A stretch of DNA of 64,000 nucleotides from Strigops habroptila. Its lineage: Eukaryota; Chordata; Aves; Psittaciformes; Psittacidae. A model generated the notes under the pieces. It had not been told where the DNA came from. It saw only the letters and a program-made list of their open reading frames with translations, and did not search any database. This document shows positions 61,626-64,000 of this stretch, piece by piece; the stretch's first letter is position 1; every line of letters starts with the position of its first letter. A program made the translations under genes and the position numbers. The DNA is taken from positions 17,494,744-17,558,743 of the forward strand of contig NC_044288.2 in NCBI RefSeq assembly GCF_004027225.2, in the 5' to 3' direction.

Positions 61626-64000
61626 TTTATTATCACGGGGAAGAGGCCCGGCCGTCCCGCCGGGAGCAGCAGCCATCCTGGGGCGGGTGGGAATTTCGCA
61701 GGACAGGGATGAGACACAACCCGCCCGCGCCTCCCGACGGTAGCCCGGCTGCACCGCTGCAACTGCGGGAACATCGACGGGGCCGTCCCGGGAAGCCGCC
61801 TTCCTGGTCCGGGGCGACAAGGAAGGGAGGCAGAGCCAGCCACCCACCCCCTAAAGGCCCCGCGTGGGCAGCTCGGCGGGAACAGGGAGCCCCTCCTCGG
61901 CCCCGTCCCGCGGCTTGCCCTCGGGGCAGCCGATTTCATGCCTCTCCGGTTGTGGGTCACAGGCGGGGCCCTCGCCGGAGCAGAGGGGACATCATCGGGA
62001 GACGCCAGAGCAGAGGTGGGGGTCAAGGCTCTGTAACTTTAGTCGCCCGGGTTCATCTCCCCTCCTGTCCCGGCCGAGCTGATCCCCTCGGGTTCTTCCA
62101 ACGGGTCCGGACTGAGTCCTGCTGCATGGACCCCCGAGGGAGATCCTGCCGCGGCCCGAAGGGGCTGAGGGCCGGCACCCCCGGGTAAGGCGATGGCTGG
62201 GAACGCCACCGGTCCCTCATCAAACTGGGCTGGGGAATATCAATTTTAAGACAACTAAAGCCCAAACACCGTCTCATGTCAAATACGGCTCCCCCTCGAC
62301 CTGCGCCTCCAGACTGCGATCCCCTTCTCCGCACTACGCGGCCAAGAGCAGACCCGAAACCCGGGAGGGGGGAGTGTGGGTTGTGTCAGGTCGGAGCAGG
62401 GCCTCGCTGTCCCGGCCCTGCCCGCTGTGGCCCCCCCGGGCTCCCGGGGAGCGCAAAGCGCGCATGGTGACATCGCAAGACGGATCGGATTTGCACGGCC
62501 AGCAGGAAGTATCCAAGAAGTCAGACCTTTATCTCCTCTGGAAAACATCGTGAGGACAGACAAGCTGCAAACACCCTGAAATCCTGCGGCGGTTTCAGGC
62601 TTCCCGGCCAAGCGCGGCTCCTATTCCCACCGGAGCCGGCGGGAGGTGAATCGGGACAAAGCTCCGAGGGATGGGGCAAGGCAGCCCCGCCGCATTCAAA
62701 GCTTTGTCCTTCAAACAGCACACGCCTCATAGTGCCTGGAAGGTATTTCGCTTTTAACGCGGTTTTCCTGACCGTCGCCAGACACCGGTGCGTCCTGGCT
62801 ACTGGACGCGCCTGTCAAACCGTTGCTGCAATTTTACTACACGTGAAAGCTTCTTCGGTCGTTTGATTTTCCCCATACCTAAAATAACCTATCGCTTCTG
62901 CCCTGTGCGCGTTCCCCTTGGAAACATAACGAACAAGCGCTTTTGTAATGAACTAGCCGCGTTAAAAAGCTTTTGCTCGGGCGCGGAAGAGCGGCGGGTC
63001 CCGGGGCCGGCGTCTGCACCGCGACGGCCTCAGGTGCGGGAGGGGGCACCGGGAAGGGCGGCGAAAACCCTCATCGCACTCCCTTCACCAGCGAACCCAG
63101 CACAGTTACAGGCGGAAAAAGTTACAGGCAGGGGAAAATAAAAGCTTTTGGTTTATCTGACCGGCTCCCAGCTTTCGCTTCACCCCAAGGTTGAAAAACC
63201 CACCTCCAGCGCCCGAGGTGCAAAAGCCAGCTTAATTGTCAGATTCTAGGCACGGAGCCCAGGGCAGGAGGGGAAAATCCACGATGGCATTTGCTGTCCA
63301 AGTCCCCCTGCCTGGGTCACCGGCAAAACTGGCACGTAGCGGCAGAGCCTCCTCCCGGGCTGCCCGCGGCTTGCCCGAGGAGCGGGACCGGGGGTGCGCA
63401 ACCGAAATCACACCGGACGGGTTTATCCGGGCTTTGCATAAGTTGTCCTGAAACAAACCGAAGACGCTCCGGTTCTTTCTGGCTGCTGCTTTCGCCTGTT
63501 GTGCCCTGGCATCAGCTTGCGCGGCTCTCCACCGCTCTCTCTCCGTTTTGCACGGAGGGAAAGGGCCCGAGGCTCCCCCTCCCCAGTGCACGGCAGGGAT
63601 GAGGTGGGGTTCGGCGGCGGCGGGCGGGACACCCGGAGGCCGAGCAGCGGAGGAGCGGCCGCCTCCACCTGCCCCGCCGCCGGTGAGCGGTGCTGCCCCG
63701 GCGGAGCTACCCCGGCTTCCGGCGCAGCGGTCCCGAGCACCGGGCAGAGCCGAGGCCCCTCGCCAGGGCCGCCTTCACGGCAAGGTCAAAACTGTTTCTC
63801 TTCTGCAGTGTCCGAGGACGGGGAGGCCGCTTTCCCCGCCAGCAACCCCGGTGCGGGAAGCGGAGCGGGGCGGCGGGAAACACGGGTGCGTTAGAACCCG
63901 AGAGGACCGGCGGGGGAAGGGAGAAGGGGAAAGAAAAAAATAGAAATAAAAAGAAACTAAATTTAAAAATTAAACAAATAAATAGAAAAAATAAAAAAGG

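Larger units (their letters stand above)
61180..63950. promoter_or_regulatory. Second CpG-rich domain, gene unidentified (possible NKX2-5 upstream region)
   Basis: CpG density and GC content rise sharply and remain high to about 63.93 kb, then drop into A-rich sequence. No recognisable exon is visible: no homeodomain, and no NKX2 N-terminal motif in any frame. Synteny knowledge: in human, NKX2-5 is the next gene downstream of STC2 in the same orientation. The domain could therefore be a promoter-proximal or enhancer CpG island of NKX2-5, whose exons would lie past the right edge, or belong to an unknown transcript. Confidence 0.5.

Noticed and set aside
61400..62026. 208-codon minus-strand frame in the right CpG domain
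   Set aside because: It is composition-driven; the translation contains a lysine-rich run from simple sequence and no recognisable domain.
61180..64000. NKX2-5 coding exons
   Set aside because: I looked for the homeodomain and the conserved N-terminal motif in all frames and saw neither; only its upstream region can be suggested.
1..64000. CRISPR arrays, operons, prophage or bacterial-type defence systems
   Set aside because: The window is vertebrate nuclear DNA with spliced genes and CR1 LINEs; no regularly spaced repeats or prokaryotic coding density exist.

Overview
The window looks like chromosomal DNA from a sauropsid vertebrate, most probably a bird. Repeats are sparse, the recognisable ones are CR1/L3-type LINE fragments, there are no mammalian SINEs, introns are compact, and promoters sit in sharp CpG islands. 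The species cannot be told from the sequence.

One protein-coding gene is clearly present: STC2 (stanniocalcin-2), on the + strand, with four coding exons at 26155-26305, 28460-28602, 31101-31312 and 34922-35315. The joined coding sequence is exactly 900 nt (299 codons plus stop), all junctions are GT-AG, and phases are continuous. The predicted protein keeps the 24-residue signal peptide, the N73 glycosylation sequon, all 14 mature cysteines expected of the family (including those equivalent to human C120 and C211) and the C-terminal SDIRR. The promoter is in a CpG island (about 24.7-27.5 kb) with GC boxes, an inverted CCAAT box, a TATA-like element and an initiator match. A 3.3-kb 3'UTR with Pumilio-type and AU-rich motifs runs to a canonical AATAAA at 38587.

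Layout: 1-24.6 kb is AT-rich 5' intergenic DNA without recognisable genes, with a few segments whose composition resembles conserved enhancers. 24.7-38.6 kb is STC2 with its promoter. 38.6-61.1 kb is 3' intergenic DNA holding two CR1 fragments, one old L3/CR1 reverse-transcriptase fragment and several small tandem repeats. 61.2-63.95 kb is a second CpG-rich domain with no recognisable coding exon. In human, the next gene downstream of STC2 in the same orientation is NKX2-5, so this domain may be the upstream regulatory region of NKX2-5 lying just past the right edge. That is an inference; no NKX2-5 coding sequence is visible.

Functionally the window is about STC2, a secreted, stress- and hypoxia-inducible glycoprotein that inhibits the metalloproteinase PAPP-A and so restrains IGF release. 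Its visible regulatory signals (ATF4-type composite elements, HIF cores, an overlapping upstream ORF, PUF and AU-rich motifs) fit that profile. I found no sign of a wholly new molecular system; the most useful leads are regulatory.
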